A DNA stretch of 64,000 nt, taken from contig AP014633.1 in NCBI GenBank assembly GCA_000828835.1, positions 992,001 through 1,056,000 on the forward strand. Reading direction: 5' to 3'. A program made the position numbers and the translations under genes. The first letter of the stretch is position 1, and each line of letters starts with the position of its first letter. The notes under the pieces were generated by a model. It made no database searches. It saw nothing but the letters and a program-made list of their open reading frames with translations, and was not told the DNA's origin. The DNA is from Thioploca ingrica (GTDB lineage Bacteria > Pseudomonadota > Gammaproteobacteria > Beggiatoales > Beggiatoaceae). Positions 55,572 to 64,000 of the stretch are shown piece by piece.

Positions 55572-56517
55572 GCAATTCGCCCATTGGTTAGTTTACCAAC
55601 TCGGTGGTTTATCACCTGCTAGCCAGTTGGGATCCGCTTTACACTTTTGGGTCATGGACACAACCAAAATTTTTATCATGTTAGTGATTGTTATCTACCT
55701 CATGGGTTTATTTCGTACTTTGCTTAGTCCAGAACGGGTACGGAACGTGATACAAGGACGTTCTAAAACACTCGCACGTATTTTAGCCGTGACATTAGGG
55801 GCGGTGACGCCATTTTGCTCCTGTTCTTCAGTACCGCTTTTTATTGGTTTTGTTGAAGCAGGAATTCCGTTAGGTATCACCTTTTCCTTCCTCATTGCCA
55901 GTCCCATGATTAACGAAGTTGCCGTAGTCCTGCTCATCGGACTAATTGGTTGGCAACTCACCGCATTATACGTTACGGCTGGGTTAACCGTCGCTTATGT
56001 TGGTGGTATCGCTATGGAACGGTTTCATCCCGAAAAATGGGTAGAAGCCTATGTTTGGCAAATCCAAATGGGAGAAATTGTCCAACCAGCGATAGATACC
56101 TCGTTACGAGGACGACATGCCTTTGCAGTCAGTCAAGTCACAGAAATTGTTGGACGCATTTGGCTATGGGTATTAATCGGTATCAGTGCCGGTGCACTGT
56201 TTCATGGCTATGTTCCCCAAACGTGGATAGCCAGTTTAAGCGAACGCGACAATTTTCTCGCCGTACCGATGGCAGTGATGTTAGGTATTCCCTTATATTC
56301 CAATGCAGTGGGTGTGATTCCGTTAGCAGAAGCGATGTTAGCAAAAGGCGTTGCGCTCGGTACAACCCTAGCCTTCATGATGAGCATTGCGGCGATTTCT
56401 TTACCCGAATTGTTAATTTTGCGGAAAGTTATTCGGGTGCCAGGGTTATTATTATTTGTGGCGGTGTTGATGGTTGCTATCACCTTAGTGGGTTGGCTAT
56501 TTAATTTACTTAATTGA
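55564..56517 (+). CDS. Permease of the ArsP/DUF318 family
   Basis: The 317-residue membrane protein has about eight helices and the signature [20 protein letters not shown], with the paired Cys motif CSCSS, and [20 protein letters not shown]. ArsP proteins export trivalent organoarsenicals. In this family other members are linked to thioredoxin-like genes as here. Overlap with acr3 indicates one operon. The substrate (inorganic or methylated arsenic) is not settled. Confidence 0.88.
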   Translation: MFEQFAHWLVYQLGGLSPASQLGSALHFWVMDTTKIFIMLVIVIYLMGLFRTLLSPERVRNVIQGRSKTLARILAVTLGAVTPFCSCSSVPLFIGFVEAGIPLGITFSFLIASPMINEVAVVLLIGLIGWQLTALYVTAGLTVAYVGGIAMERFHPEKWVEAYVWQIQMGEIVQPAIDTSLRGRHAFAVSQVTEIVGRIWLWVLIGISAGALFHGYVPQTWIASLSERDNFLAVPMAVMLGIPLYSNAVGVIPLAEAMLAKGVALGTTLAFMMSIAAISLPELLILRKVIRVPGLLLFVAVLMVAITLVGWLFNLLN

Positions 56518-56574
56518 AAAATAATTAGCGAAATTTGATAGTTAAAATACTCCCAATGATTAAAGGATAAAGTG

Positions 56575-56805
56575 ATGAAAAATATTAAAGTACTCGGTAG
56601 TGGTTGTGCCAATTGTAAAGCGACGCTCGCTCGGATTGAAACAGTAGCACGAGCAAAAGGTGTGGCGGTGACTTTAGAAAAAGTGGAAGATTTTGCACAA
56701 ATTGCCTCTTACGGCGTGATGTCTACTCCTGGCGTTGTTATTGATGGTAAAGTGGTACACGCCGGTGGCATTCCTGAACAGAAGCAAATTGAATCATGGC
56801 TATAA
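56575..56805 (+). CDS. Small thioredoxin-like redox protein
   Basis: The 76-residue protein begins KNIKVLGSGCANCKATLARI, with CxxC (CANC), and ends TPGVVIDGKVVHAGGIPEQK, the cis-Pro side of the thioredoxin fold. It matches the family of small redox-disulfide proteins next to DUF318 permeases. It could reduce the permease partner or ArsC. Start at ATG 56575 with AAAGGA 7 nt before it, not GTG 56572. Confidence 0.9.
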   Translation: MKNIKVLGSGCANCKATLARIETVARAKGVAVTLEKVEDFAQIASYGVMSTPGVVIDGKVVHAGGIPEQKQIESWL

Positions 56806-56823
56806 ATCGTCGAGGTATTCAAG

Positions 56824-57264
56824 ATGGCAAAACAGAAAGTCCTATTTGTATGTGTTCACAATAGTGCCAGAAGCCAAATGGCTGAAGCTTGGCTTAATCA
56901 TTTCGGTGGCGAACAATTTGAAGCAGAAAGTGCGGGCTTATCACCGGGTACACTCAATCCTTTAGTCGTCAAAGTTATGCAGGAAGTGGGCATTGATATT
57001 TCCCATAAAAAAACGCGAGCTGTTTTCGATTTATTCCAAACCGGTCGACTATTTGCGTATGTCATCACCGTGTGTGACGAAACCAGTGCCGAAAAATGTC
57101 CCGTTTTTCCAGGGATTGCTAAACGACTCCATTGGAGCTTTCCTGATCCGGCGGCATTAACCGGTACTGAGGAAGAAAAACTAGCTAAAACCAGAGAAAT
57201 TCGTGATCTTATTAAAGTCAAAATTGCGAATTGGTGTCAAGAAATGGGTGTACTACTAAGCTAG
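56824..57264 (+). CDS. arsC: Arsenate reductase, thioredoxin-coupled (low-molecular-weight phosphatase fold)
   Basis: The 146-residue enzyme turns arsenate into arsenite for export. It has the loop [16 protein letters not shown] with Cys10, and the two shuttle cysteines Cys84 ([11 protein letters not shown]) and Cys92, as in the S. aureus ArsC mechanism (Cys10, Cys82, Cys89). The small redox protein 19 bp before may supply electrons. Last gene of the ars operon. Confidence 0.95.
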   Translation: MAKQKVLFVCVHNSARSQMAEAWLNHFGGEQFEAESAGLSPGTLNPLVVKVMQEVGIDISHKKTRAVFDLFQTGRLFAYVITVCDETSAEKCPVFPGIAKRLHWSFPDPAALTGTEEEKLAKTREIRDLIKVKIANWCQEMGVLLS

Positions 57265-57275
57265 GATAAAAAAAT

Positions 57276-57377
57276 GTAGCCTGGATGGAGCGAAGCGGAA
57301 TCCAGGAAGTAGCGAGCTATACCTCACACGGTTACGAATTCCGCTTTTTTGAAATGATGGGTTTCGCTTCGCTCTAC
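57276..57377. repeat. Dispersed repeat after arsC
   Basis: tagcctggatggagcgaagc and gaatccagg with a later cgaattccgct and gggtttcgcttcgctctacc: two imperfect palindromes around ggagcgaagc/gcttcgctcta. No gene. Confidence 0.5.
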
Positions 57378-57380
57378 CCA

Positions 57381-57472
57381 TTTTACGCTTGCTACTGGCT
57401 AACTTTTCCCATAGAGTGTGCACCGCACACTTATTTGGTATCGTCATTAACACCAATTATGGTTAGCAATGC
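57381..57472 (+). repeat. Direct repeat flanking the Dcd/PIN cassette, left copy
   Basis: Core gtgtgcaccgcacac plus ggtatcgtcattaacac, in the same orientation as the right copy at 59094-59175, with matching ttttccc to the left. The two copies bracket the block 57486-59022. Confidence 0.8.
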
Positions 57473-57485
57473 TTAGCTTACCTAG

Positions 57486-57839
57486 CTATTTATGCACCTT
57501 TTCAAGTTCAAACTCAAGTTTCAATAATTCTTTACGGTAATCTTTAATCGCTGAGAAAACCAAATAATCTCTATTAGGTTTCTCCCACGTTTTGGATCCT
57601 ATCTCTGAAAAGGGCAAAATAATATTATGTGCTATCGCCATAACATTTTTAAATTGCTGACTCCGATCTTTACACTCAATCGGAGCTAACCCAACATCCC
57701 TCGCTGAAAAATAGAGCGGGGTTAATTTCTGTTCTAACTTTCCCATTTTATTTACATAACTATTCTCGTCAATTTGGTTCTTGGTATAATCCTCATTCAA
57801 AGCAATTATCTGCGAAACGATACCTTTAGTTGGAGACAA
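57486..57839 (-). CDS. Hypothetical protein
   Basis: The 117-residue frame starts at TTG 57839 (no ATG; no clear ribosome site), so the 5' end may be wrong or the gene broken. The product is helical and charged: IIALNEDYTKNQIDENSYVN, QKLTPLYFSARDVGLAPIEC and a C-terminal KDYRKELLKLEFELEKVHK. No family recognised. It is divergent from the Dcd-like gene inside the direct-repeat cassette. Confidence 0.45.
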   Translation of the reverse strand: MSPTKGIVSQIIALNEDYTKNQIDENSYVNKMGKLEQKLTPLYFSARDVGLAPIECKDRSQQFKNVMAIAHNIILPFSEIGSKTWEKPNRDYLVFSAIKDYRKELLKLEFELEKVHK

Positions 57840-57959
57840 AACTTTAATTAATTAAGGTGACCTTGTCAGCAAATTTAGAGGATAACGAGGTTTTAAAAAA
57901 GTTGTTAAACTTAAATTTAGAAAGATGCACTCCAATACCACAACCGTGAGAAACGTAAC

Positions 57960-58616
57960 ATGGCAAACGTCGTCACCGATAAAGTTATTAAGAACATGAT
58001 TACTAAAGGGATAAATATTGTCGAACCCTTTAACGAAGCCGCTATACAACCCGCCTCCATTGATCTGAGACTGGGCAACATTCTTTATGAATATCAGTTT
58101 AATCAATACGTTCTGGGTGAAACCATAAACGAAGCAGATGTTATCAAGCGGGAATTTGAAACACATTCCTTAAAGAATGGGGAAACTGCTTTTGTAGGTA
58201 TTTTTGAAAAAATCTATATCCCTGACAATATGATAGGTATTATATTTCCACGTAGTAGTATTACCCGACTCGGTATTCACATTGTCACAACCTACATGAA
58301 CCCAGGCTATATGGGACACATGCCATTGACGATTACTAATCAGATGGGGCGGGAAATTATCCTAAAACCCAACTACCGCGTTGCTCAACTGGTTTTGTGG
58401 TTTTTAGATGAACAGTCCGAAAAGGTCTACAAAGATACTGAAGCAAAGTATTATGATGAAAATGTTGATTTTTCCCAATTACACCGCGATGAGGAATTAC
58501 TACGTTCTATTCGTGAACAAAGCCAACTGACAGAAGAACAAGCTTTTGAATTGGGCGAAGAAGTCAAACGGAATATTTGGAATAAATTGAAAGGAAAAGT
58601 GCTTGAATATGAGTAA
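57960..58616 (+). CDS. dCTP deaminase/dUTPase-family protein with altered active site
   Basis: The 218-residue protein has the fold's blocks AIQPASIDLRLGN, FPRSSITRLGIHI (97-109), NPGYMGHMPLTITN (114-127), YRVAQLVLWF and KYYDE. In dCTP deaminases the block reads xDPGWxGxIVLEFYN with the catalytic Glu (E138 in E. coli). Here this position is Thr124, so deamination by the known mechanism seems impossible. The last 45 residues (RDEELLRSIREQSQLTEEQA and KRNIWNKLKGKVLEYE) are a helical extension. It overlaps the PIN gene start by 8 bp, so the two are coupled. Could bind nucleotides as a sensor or hydrolyse dUTP-like substrates (inference). Confidence 0.8.
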   Translation: MANVVTDKVIKNMITKGINIVEPFNEAAIQPASIDLRLGNILYEYQFNQYVLGETINEADVIKREFETHSLKNGETAFVGIFEKIYIPDNMIGIIFPRSSITRLGIHIVTTYMNPGYMGHMPLTITNQMGREIILKPNYRVAQLVLWFLDEQSEKVYKDTEAKYYDENVDFSQLHRDEELLRSIREQSQLTEEQAFELGEEVKRNIWNKLKGKVLEYE

Positions 58617-59022
58617 AACTATCATTGTGGATACTAATATCTTGTTTTCAGTTTTACTCAACGGCAGTTCAAGACTTGCAAAAGTGCTACTCAATAGTGA
58701 ACATCATTTCTTTACTTGTGAACTAGCTTATGTTGAACTTTTCAACCTGAAAGAAAAAATTATCAAGTCAAGTCAACTAACAAACTATCAAGTGATTGAA
58801 CTACTACATCTCTGTTTAAGAAGAGTAAATTTTTTTAAGGAAGATAAAATCAGTAAACAACATTGGGAAGAAGCATACCAATTATGTAGAGAAATTGATA
58901 AAGATGACACCCTTTTTGTTGCACTTACCTTAGAATTAGACGGATTTTTATGGACGGGTGACAAAAAACTTATAACTGGATTAAGAGAACGAGGATTTGA
59001 TAAATTTTTTGGTGATAACTAA
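58609..59022 (+). CDS. PIN-domain ribonuclease-like protein
   Basis: The 137-residue protein starts MSKTIIVDTNILFSVLLNGS with the first PIN Asp, CELAYVELFNLKEKI with the Glu, DKDDTLFVALTLELDGFLW and TGDKKLITGL with the last Asp residues; all four acidic positions are present. Start is ATG 58609, within the Dcd-like gene end; the earlier TTG is not needed. It is not the small VapC form with a separate antitoxin; its partner is the Dcd-like protein. RNA cleavage is likely by family. Confidence 0.85.
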   Translation: MSKTIIVDTNILFSVLLNGSSRLAKVLLNSEHHFFTCELAYVELFNLKEKIIKSSQLTNYQVIELLHLCLRRVNFFKEDKISKQHWEEAYQLCREIDKDDTLFVALTLELDGFLWTGDKKLITGLRERGFDKFFGDN

Positions 59023-59332
59023 TTCATACTTTTAGTGAACGTAGGGTGCATTAGGTGCGTGTTTTTATGTTGTAATACACCTTTTTCAACTATTTTGCTT
59101 TTGCACTAAATTTTCCCGTAGGGTGTGCACCGCACACCTATTGGGTATCGTCATTAACACTATGGTGGGCAATGCCCACCCTATTTGGCTGCTTGTAGAA
59201 CTCACTAGATTATGCAATCCCTTTGAAAACAAGCTATCACTTACCAAATACCTGTTATTTTTGGGGAAGATACTCGAAAAAATATAGAGAGAGCACTGAT
59301 AACAAAAAGTCTTTTCATCATAGACTCCAAAT
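59023..59332. other. Intergenic region with repeats
   Basis: It holds the right direct-repeat copy (59094-59175), a gtagggtgcattaggtgcg block at about 59041 related to the gtgcgtt palindromes near 13500, and a short tggtgggcaatgcccacc palindrome at 59163-59180. No gene. Confidence 0.5.
59094..59175 (+). repeat. Direct repeat flanking the Dcd/PIN cassette, right copy
   Basis: Same order of blocks as the left copy: ttttccc, gtgtgcaccgcacac, then ggtatcgtcattaacac. By eye, most of about 70 aligned positions agree. Confidence 0.8.
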
Positions 59333-62300
59333 TTATTTATAAATCGCTTTTAATTGATAAAGTACTAATTTACCTTGTGTTAGTGGGACAGCTATCCAAC
59401 AATCTTGACCAATACATCGAAAATCAAAATCCCATAATGGTGAGCCTTCTGCAGATGAAGTCGGTAGCGATAAAGTAAACAATTCTCTATCGTTGCTTAA
59501 GTCCCAGAAACGTACCGTAGCATCGCCGCTGACGGTTACCATTTGCTGGGCATCTGGGGTGAAACTGGTTCGCAGGATAGTTTGCTCATGCCCAATGAGA
59601 CGATGACGAAGTTGATTGTCTTTGACTGAATAAACATGGACTAACCAATCTCGTCCTCCCGTAGCCACTTGTTGGTTATCCGGGCTGAAGTTTGCCCACA
59701 TCACCTGATCTTGAGCTTTAGGAAAGGTTTGTAATAATACCGGGGGTTCCTTATCAATATTCCATAATCGGGTATAGCCATCTTCTCCAGCCGTTAATAA
59801 ACGAGTACCACTGAGATCAAAATTAACTGAATAGAGCAGTCCATCATGTGCTTTATGAAAGCGTTGTTGATGACTACCAATGGTAAATAAGCCAAATTGA
59901 CTATCATAACTAGCCGTAGCCAGAACACGACTATCAGGAGAAAAAGCCAGCGCGTAAATGGCATCTTGATGTCCTTTAAAGACTTGTTGTTCAGTTAACT
60001 GATTTTCTCTGACTTGCCAGAGTTTAGCCGTATTATCAAAGCTTGCCGAAGCTAATAAATTGCCGGTGGCGTTAAAATTGAGCCGCTGGATATCTTTGGC
60101 GTGGGCTTGTTTATTTTCCCATCGTAGTTGAACTGCTGGTAAGGAATACCATTGCAGCGTTCCATTGGCAAAACCAACCGCAATATGTTTACCATCTGGC
60201 GCAATGGCAGTTGAAGCGGGCTCATTAGGTAATTTGACCACGGTTTGATCAGGTAATACCGCTTGCCAACGCATTATTTGCCCATCATTGCTGGAACTAA
60301 AAATGGAGTTTTTCCAAATCACCAACCCGGTAACCCCGGCGGTATGTCCTTGTAAAACCCTTAAATTCGTACCACTGTCAGTATCCCATATTCGTAAAGT
60401 ACGGTCTTGACTAGCCGAAATCAAATAATGGCCGTTATCGATATCGATAAAATAAGCTTTAAATACCGTATTTTGATGACCGCGCAATACGCGCAAAGTT
60501 TCTCCCGTCGCTACATTCCACAATCTGATACTTTTATCATCACTACTGGTTGCCAGGAATGTTCCCGTAGAATCAAAAGTCACACCCCAAATTTCACTGG
60601 TATGTCCATTAAAAGTACGTATTTTTTTAAGGTTAACTAAATCCCACAAAGTGGCAGTATTATCACTGGTAGCGCTAACTAACCATCGACCTTGCGGATC
60701 AAAGGCCAAATCGTTAATATCAACTGTTTTTCCCTCAATTTTGAACTCTTTCGAAATTTGCCCCGTTCGTGAGTCCCACAAAGTGATATGATTATCGGTC
60801 CCACCACTGGCTAATTGTGTGCCATCCGGACTTAAAGCTAAGGCGCTGATTTGATCAGGCGTTTGCCATTCTAAAATGGGTTTGCCAGTTGTCAGTGACC
60901 AAATGATGATTCGTTGGTCTTTACCCGCACTGATAAGCCAGGGTTGCTGAGGATGAAATAGGGCAGCTAAGACAGACTTGCTATGCCGCTGTAGATATTG
61001 ACGTGGTCGACCCGTGGCCACATCAAACAAGACTAAAGTTCCTTTTTCGCCAGCAGCGGCTAAAGTTTGTCCATCTGGGCTAATGGCTACCGTAAGTAGT
61101 TGTGCCCCGGCCCCTTCATAGGTTTGTTGCGGGGCTTCACCCCGTAGCTCACAAAACCAAGCCACTAAATTGCGTGCGTAACGACGATCCGTTGGGATTT
61201 GATTATCCAGTTCCCGAGTTGCTTTTAAAATAACCTTTGCCGCCGCATAATCTTCATCGCGCGCTAATAAAGCCGCATGGGTCAATTGTAATTCGAACAG
61301 GCTATGAGTACGCGCACTTTCAGACTGCGCTGCTTGTTGCTTAGCCAATAAGGCTTTATCTCGTTCCCAATAACCCCATAAAGCTAGCGTAATAGCGATG
61401 ATCAGTCCTAATAGCGCCCAAGTCGCGGTTTTACCGGCTAACAGGGCTTTGGCTTTCAGTTTAGCTTGGTGGAGTTCTTGTTTGGCTTGTCGTTGTCGAG
61501 CTAATTCTGCTTGTTTGAGTTCTTCTTGTTGTTTGGCTTTACTGTTATCTAAAAACTGCATGGCCAAGTCAAAATATTTGCCCTCGGCTTCACCATAACG
61601 TTTAGCCCAGTTAGCGGTGGGTTGATGTTGTTGACGCCAAGTTAAAGCAATTTCGAGTTCAATCCCAGACCATAATTCCGCTCGTTGCTCCTGCCACCGA
61701 CCGGCACTGTCTTCTAAACGTTGATAAAGTTCAGCGGCTTCGGCTTCGGCTTTAGTCCATTGATTTAAGCGTTGCCATTGACGAATAAGGCTTTCGTGAC
61801 TGATATCTAATATACTTTCTGGCGTTAACGGGCTACCCACGACCGGGGTTAAAAAATTTCGACCGGGTTGGCGAAAAATTTCTACCACTTGAGCCACTTG
61901 TTGCCATGAAACATTGGCTTGGAGTGCAACGGCTTCTAATGGGGCTGGACGACGAGTATATTGAAGGCCTTTACTGCGGTCGGTTAGATTGCAAAACAGA
62001 ATTTCAGCTATTTTTTGCTCAAGCGGATTCAATTCGGCATAAGCTTCGTCTGCATGTCGAGACAAGGCTTCGGCTAAACCACCAATGGCTTCATAATGTT
62101 GAATCGTCAATACCATAGTGGGGGAATTTTCCGCTTGAGCGAGGTGCCACATGCGCATGAGAGCATGTTGTAATAACGGTAATTGATCGGGATCATTACC
62201 CGCGTCATTAAGTAACCGATTGATTAAACCGGGTTCAATTTCACCGTCGAAGACATTGGCTGGTGCTTCAATGGCTTCACGTAGTTGTTCGCGCGTTAAC

Positions 62301-62953
62301 CGTGGAGTGAGAAATAATCCTTGATTGATCGCTTCAGGTAAATCGTAAAATAAGGCACAGTCGCCAATAAAATCAGAACGCATGGTGATAACGACATAGA
62401 CTTGAATGGGCCGAGCTGATAATTGGCTACTGGTTAAGAGTAAGGCGACAAAAGCGGCGGCTTCATTGGCAGCCCCTTGATAATAGTAACGAAAAATTTC
62501 TTCAAATTGATCAACCACGATTAACAGATTAGTTTGTTCTGGTAAGGTTGTTTCGCGGAGAACTTCCACTAAACTCAGTGGGCCTCGCCGTAATTGAGCA
62601 TGAAGGAAAGCAATCGCTTCAGCGGGTTCTGCAAACGGTAGCGTATATTCGGGACCAATGGCTTTATCGACTAATAAAGCTTCGGCTAAGCGCGCAAAAG
62701 GGTGATTACCCGGGCGTAATTCGGCGATTCGCCAATGGACACCGGCAGTGGCTAAAAATCCGGCTTCTAAACCCGCCAGCAATCCGGTACGTACCAGTGA
62801 AGATTTACCACATCCTGACGGACCAACCACAGCCATAAAGCGAGTTTGGCCTAATTTTTCGATAAGTTGATCAGTGGCTGCTTCACGTCCAAAAAAGATA
62901 TCCGTTTCGTAGCGGTGAAACGGGCGTAAGCCAGGATAAGGAAAATCACTCAT
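59333..62953 (-). CDS. nSTAND NTPase with coiled coil, membrane helix and 14 WD40 blades
   Basis: The 1206-residue protein starts FPYPGLRPFHRYETDIFFGR, the signature of STAND-type NTPases in bacterial WD40 proteins. Walker A is GPSGCGKS at 44-51, Walker B LLIVVDQFEEIF at about 145. A helical region with DPDQLPLLQHALMRMW and ISHESLIRQWQRLNQW follows, then a charged coiled coil (about 420-505) and a membrane helix about 508-526. From about 615 to the end there are 14 WD40 blades (LWD, LWN, IWD ends), enough for two seven-bladed propellers. Such proteins sense a ligand with WD40 and switch by nucleotide. The upstream TIR-type gene ends 3 bp before its start, so the pair is co-translated. Confidence 0.9.
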   Translation of the reverse strand: MSDFPYPGLRPFHRYETDIFFGREAATDQLIEKLGQTRFMAVVGPSGCGKSSLVRTGLLAGLEAGFLATAGVHWRIAELRPGNHPFARLAEALLVDKAIGPEYTLPFAEPAEAIAFLHAQLRRGPLSLVEVLRETTLPEQTNLLIVVDQFEEIFRYYYQGAANEAAAFVALLLTSSQLSARPIQVYVVITMRSDFIGDCALFYDLPEAINQGLFLTPRLTREQLREAIEAPANVFDGEIEPGLINRLLNDAGNDPDQLPLLQHALMRMWHLAQAENSPTMVLTIQHYEAIGGLAEALSRHADEAYAELNPLEQKIAEILFCNLTDRSKGLQYTRRPAPLEAVALQANVSWQQVAQVVEIFRQPGRNFLTPVVGSPLTPESILDISHESLIRQWQRLNQWTKAEAEAAELYQRLEDSAGRWQEQRAELWSGIELEIALTWRQQHQPTANWAKRYGEAEGKYFDLAMQFLDNSKAKQQEELKQAELARQRQAKQELHQAKLKAKALLAGKTATWALLGLIIAITLALWGYWERDKALLAKQQAAQSESARTHSLFELQLTHAALLARDEDYAAAKVILKATRELDNQIPTDRRYARNLVAWFCELRGEAPQQTYEGAGAQLLTVAISPDGQTLAAAGEKGTLVLFDVATGRPRQYLQRHSKSVLAALFHPQQPWLISAGKDQRIIIWSLTTGKPILEWQTPDQISALALSPDGTQLASGGTDNHITLWDSRTGQISKEFKIEGKTVDINDLAFDPQGRWLVSATSDNTATLWDLVNLKKIRTFNGHTSEIWGVTFDSTGTFLATSSDDKSIRLWNVATGETLRVLRGHQNTVFKAYFIDIDNGHYLISASQDRTLRIWDTDSGTNLRVLQGHTAGVTGLVIWKNSIFSSSNDGQIMRWQAVLPDQTVVKLPNEPASTAIAPDGKHIAVGFANGTLQWYSLPAVQLRWENKQAHAKDIQRLNFNATGNLLASASFDNTAKLWQVRENQLTEQQVFKGHQDAIYALAFSPDSRVLATASYDSQFGLFTIGSHQQRFHKAHDGLLYSVNFDLSGTRLLTAGEDGYTRLWNIDKEPPVLLQTFPKAQDQVMWANFSPDNQQVATGGRDWLVHVYSVKDNQLRHRLIGHEQTILRTSFTPDAQQMVTVSGDATVRFWDLSNDRELFTLSLPTSSAEGSPLWDFDFRCIGQDCWIAVPLTQGKLVLYQLKAIYK

Positions 62954-62956
62954 AAT

Positions 62957-64000
62957 TTATAATGACTGCAAGAACAGAGGTAAACAACTTTCTACTTGGG
63001 TTGCCGGACAATTTAAAATTTGCATATTAGGTAATTTAATATTCAAAGGAGGTTTGTTAGGAGAAGGTGTGCTATACACTGCAATAATTTTCAAGGGCTG
63101 GTCTCGCAGCCTTTGCATGCGTCGGCAATATAAAAGTTGTTCATTAACCCAAACGGCCGAGGTGTTATCGTAAAGGACGATAATAGAATCACAATAAAGT
63201 AAATTTTGCTCTAAATAATTGCGTATTTCCGCCGCTTTGGTACTCGTAGAAATCTCTAGGGGTAAACTATAACCAATGCCATGCGCATCTAAAATGTCTT
63301 TAATGCGGTGGGCTAACGTCATATCTTCTGGTGCGGCATTGATAAATACTAATATGTCCCCGGCAGTGGTCGGTTTAGGTATCTCAACCGGTGCTGGGGT
63401 TAAGTATTTGATAATGTAGGTTTGAAATTCAAATAAATGCACCGCCATAACGGTACTGGCTTCCAAAAGCGTACGCTGAACTGAATCAGTAACCGTGGTT
63501 AAATTCAACCGGGGATCACGCCATTGCAAAATTGGTAATGATGCTGCTTGAGCACGCTGATATTGAAATAAAGGATAGTTAATAAAACCACCGCTATTAT
63601 CATTTAACAATTGAACAAATAACTGACATTCCTTTAAGTCTTGATCAAGTGATTGTTGTAAAGTGGCGAATGCATATTCTTTCGTTGGTAATATTCGTAC
63701 ACCTTGTTGTTCAAGATAGCCTTTAACTTCTTGACGATGTTTTTCTAAATTTTCGCTCACTTTAGCTAAAAAGACGGTGGTTGTAGGTGGAGAGGTGATA
63801 GTCGGTGTAGGATCAGCCTCGTCAGCGGGTAACCGAGTCGTTAAGGTGGTTGTCGCCGCTATTAGGTCAGCATAATCAGAGGGTAATGTTGGTGTCGTTG
63901 CTAACTTTGCTTGGGCTTCTTGTTTTAATTCTTTCAGTTTTTCAACTAATTGTCGAGCGAGATCATCCAGTTTTTGGTAATATTCAAATTCTTCGGGATT
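62957..64000 (-). CDS. TIR-like signalling protein, 5' part cut by window edge
   Basis: An internal GTG at 63760 gives a 267-residue protein, but the same frame stays open to the window edge, adding 80 residues (NPEEFEYYQKLDDLARQLVE and a Thr/Pro-rich linker). The continuous text TTTVFLAKVSENLEKHRQEV then KGYLEQQGVRILP shows that the GTG lies inside a domain, so the gene continues past 64000. Two alpha/beta domains are seen: the first VFLAKVSEN...SLDQDLKECQLFVQLLND; the second DILVFINAAPEDMTLAHRIK, SLPLEISTSTKAAEI, DSIIVLYDNTSAVWVNEQLL, as in TIR domains. Whether the second has NADase Glu is not clear (candidate Glu in EISTS or NEQLL). It precedes the nSTAND-WD40 gene by 3 bp. Confidence 0.75.
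   Translation of the reverse strand, partial: NPEEFEYYQKLDDLARQLVEKLKELKQEAQAKLATTPTLPSDYADLIAATTTLTTRLPADEADPTPTITSPPTTTVFLAKVSENLEKHRQEVKGYLEQQGVRILPTKEYAFATLQQSLDQDLKECQLFVQLLNDNSGGFINYPLFQYQRAQAASLPILQWRDPRLNLTTVTDSVQRTLLEASTVMAVHLFEFQTYIIKYLTPAPVEIPKPTTAGDILVFINAAPEDMTLAHRIKDILDAHGIGYSLPLEISTSTKAAEIRNYLEQNLLYCDSIIVLYDNTSAVWVNEQLLYCRRMQRLRDQPLKIIAVYSTPSPNKPPLNIKLPNMQILNCPATQVESCLPLFLQSL

Noticed and set aside
57866..57958. 30-codon GTG frame just before the Dcd-like gene
   Set aside because: Without ribosome site or similarity; possible leader or remnant only.

Overview
The window reads as chromosomal DNA of a gammaproteobacterium, probably a large sulfur-oxidising filament of the Beggiatoa/Thioploca/Thiomargarita type (inference). 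The support is a moderately AT-rich core with a gammaproteobacterial gene set (petABC next to sspB, DUF3301, tamB, fabI, type II secretion pseudopilins), a polyhydroxyalkanoate cluster, and a large accessory load: CHAT-like, patatin, TIR, nSTAND-WD40 and plant-type LRR proteins, many decayed genes, and many short palindromic dispersed repeats. No tRNA, rRNA, CRISPR array or complete transposon was seen.

Layout. 1-1336: a DUF692 enzyme gene cut by the window edge and, just upstream of it, its likely peptide substrate with four EG(K/Q)CG motifs, a bufferin/HvfA-type copper RiPP locus. 1337-3601: a 138-bp duplication of the tamB 5' region bracketing about 1.85 kb with a small coiled-coil gene and a dead esterase. 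3580-9063: an enlarged TamB with strict 162-residue internal repeats. 9237-14170: sugar transferase, patatin phospholipase, a metH 3' fragment, a broken toxin-antitoxin pair and repeats. 14537-18172: a TPR/CHAT protein that seems to have lost its protease dyad. 18445-20032: two overlapping glycosyltransferases. 20064-20931: a stand-alone MYXAN-type Cas6 with a 59-residue partner ORF. 21277-24241: Fe-S/zinc cluster protein, dicarboxylate symporter and aquaporin.

24460-27513: phaA-phaR-phaB-phasin, making the PHA monomer precursor and granule coat; the synthase is not here. 27739-33750: a possible nuclease, an orphan NuoB/HyfI-like Fe-S subunit and a SWIM-SNF2 helicase. 34133-36028: secreted LRR protein and a methyltransferase. 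36351-40940: a GC-rich kdp potassium-pump operon without its usual sensor genes, probably acquired. 41303-45038: DUF3301, SspB and the cytochrome bc1 complex. 45483-50537: part of a type II secretion system as two divergent groups (gspD and a GspC-like gene against gspGHIJ).

50534-53874: small ORF, PilZ protein, a decayed dual-specificity phosphatase, fabI and rpiA. 53992-57264: an arsenic operon (arsR, acr3, permease, thioredoxin-like, arsC). 57381-59175: a cassette between direct repeats carrying a Dcd-like protein without the deaminase glutamate, coupled to a PIN-domain protein. 59333-64000: a TIR-type protein (running off the right edge) followed 3 bp later by an nSTAND NTPase with fourteen WD40 blades, a likely signalling or defence pair.
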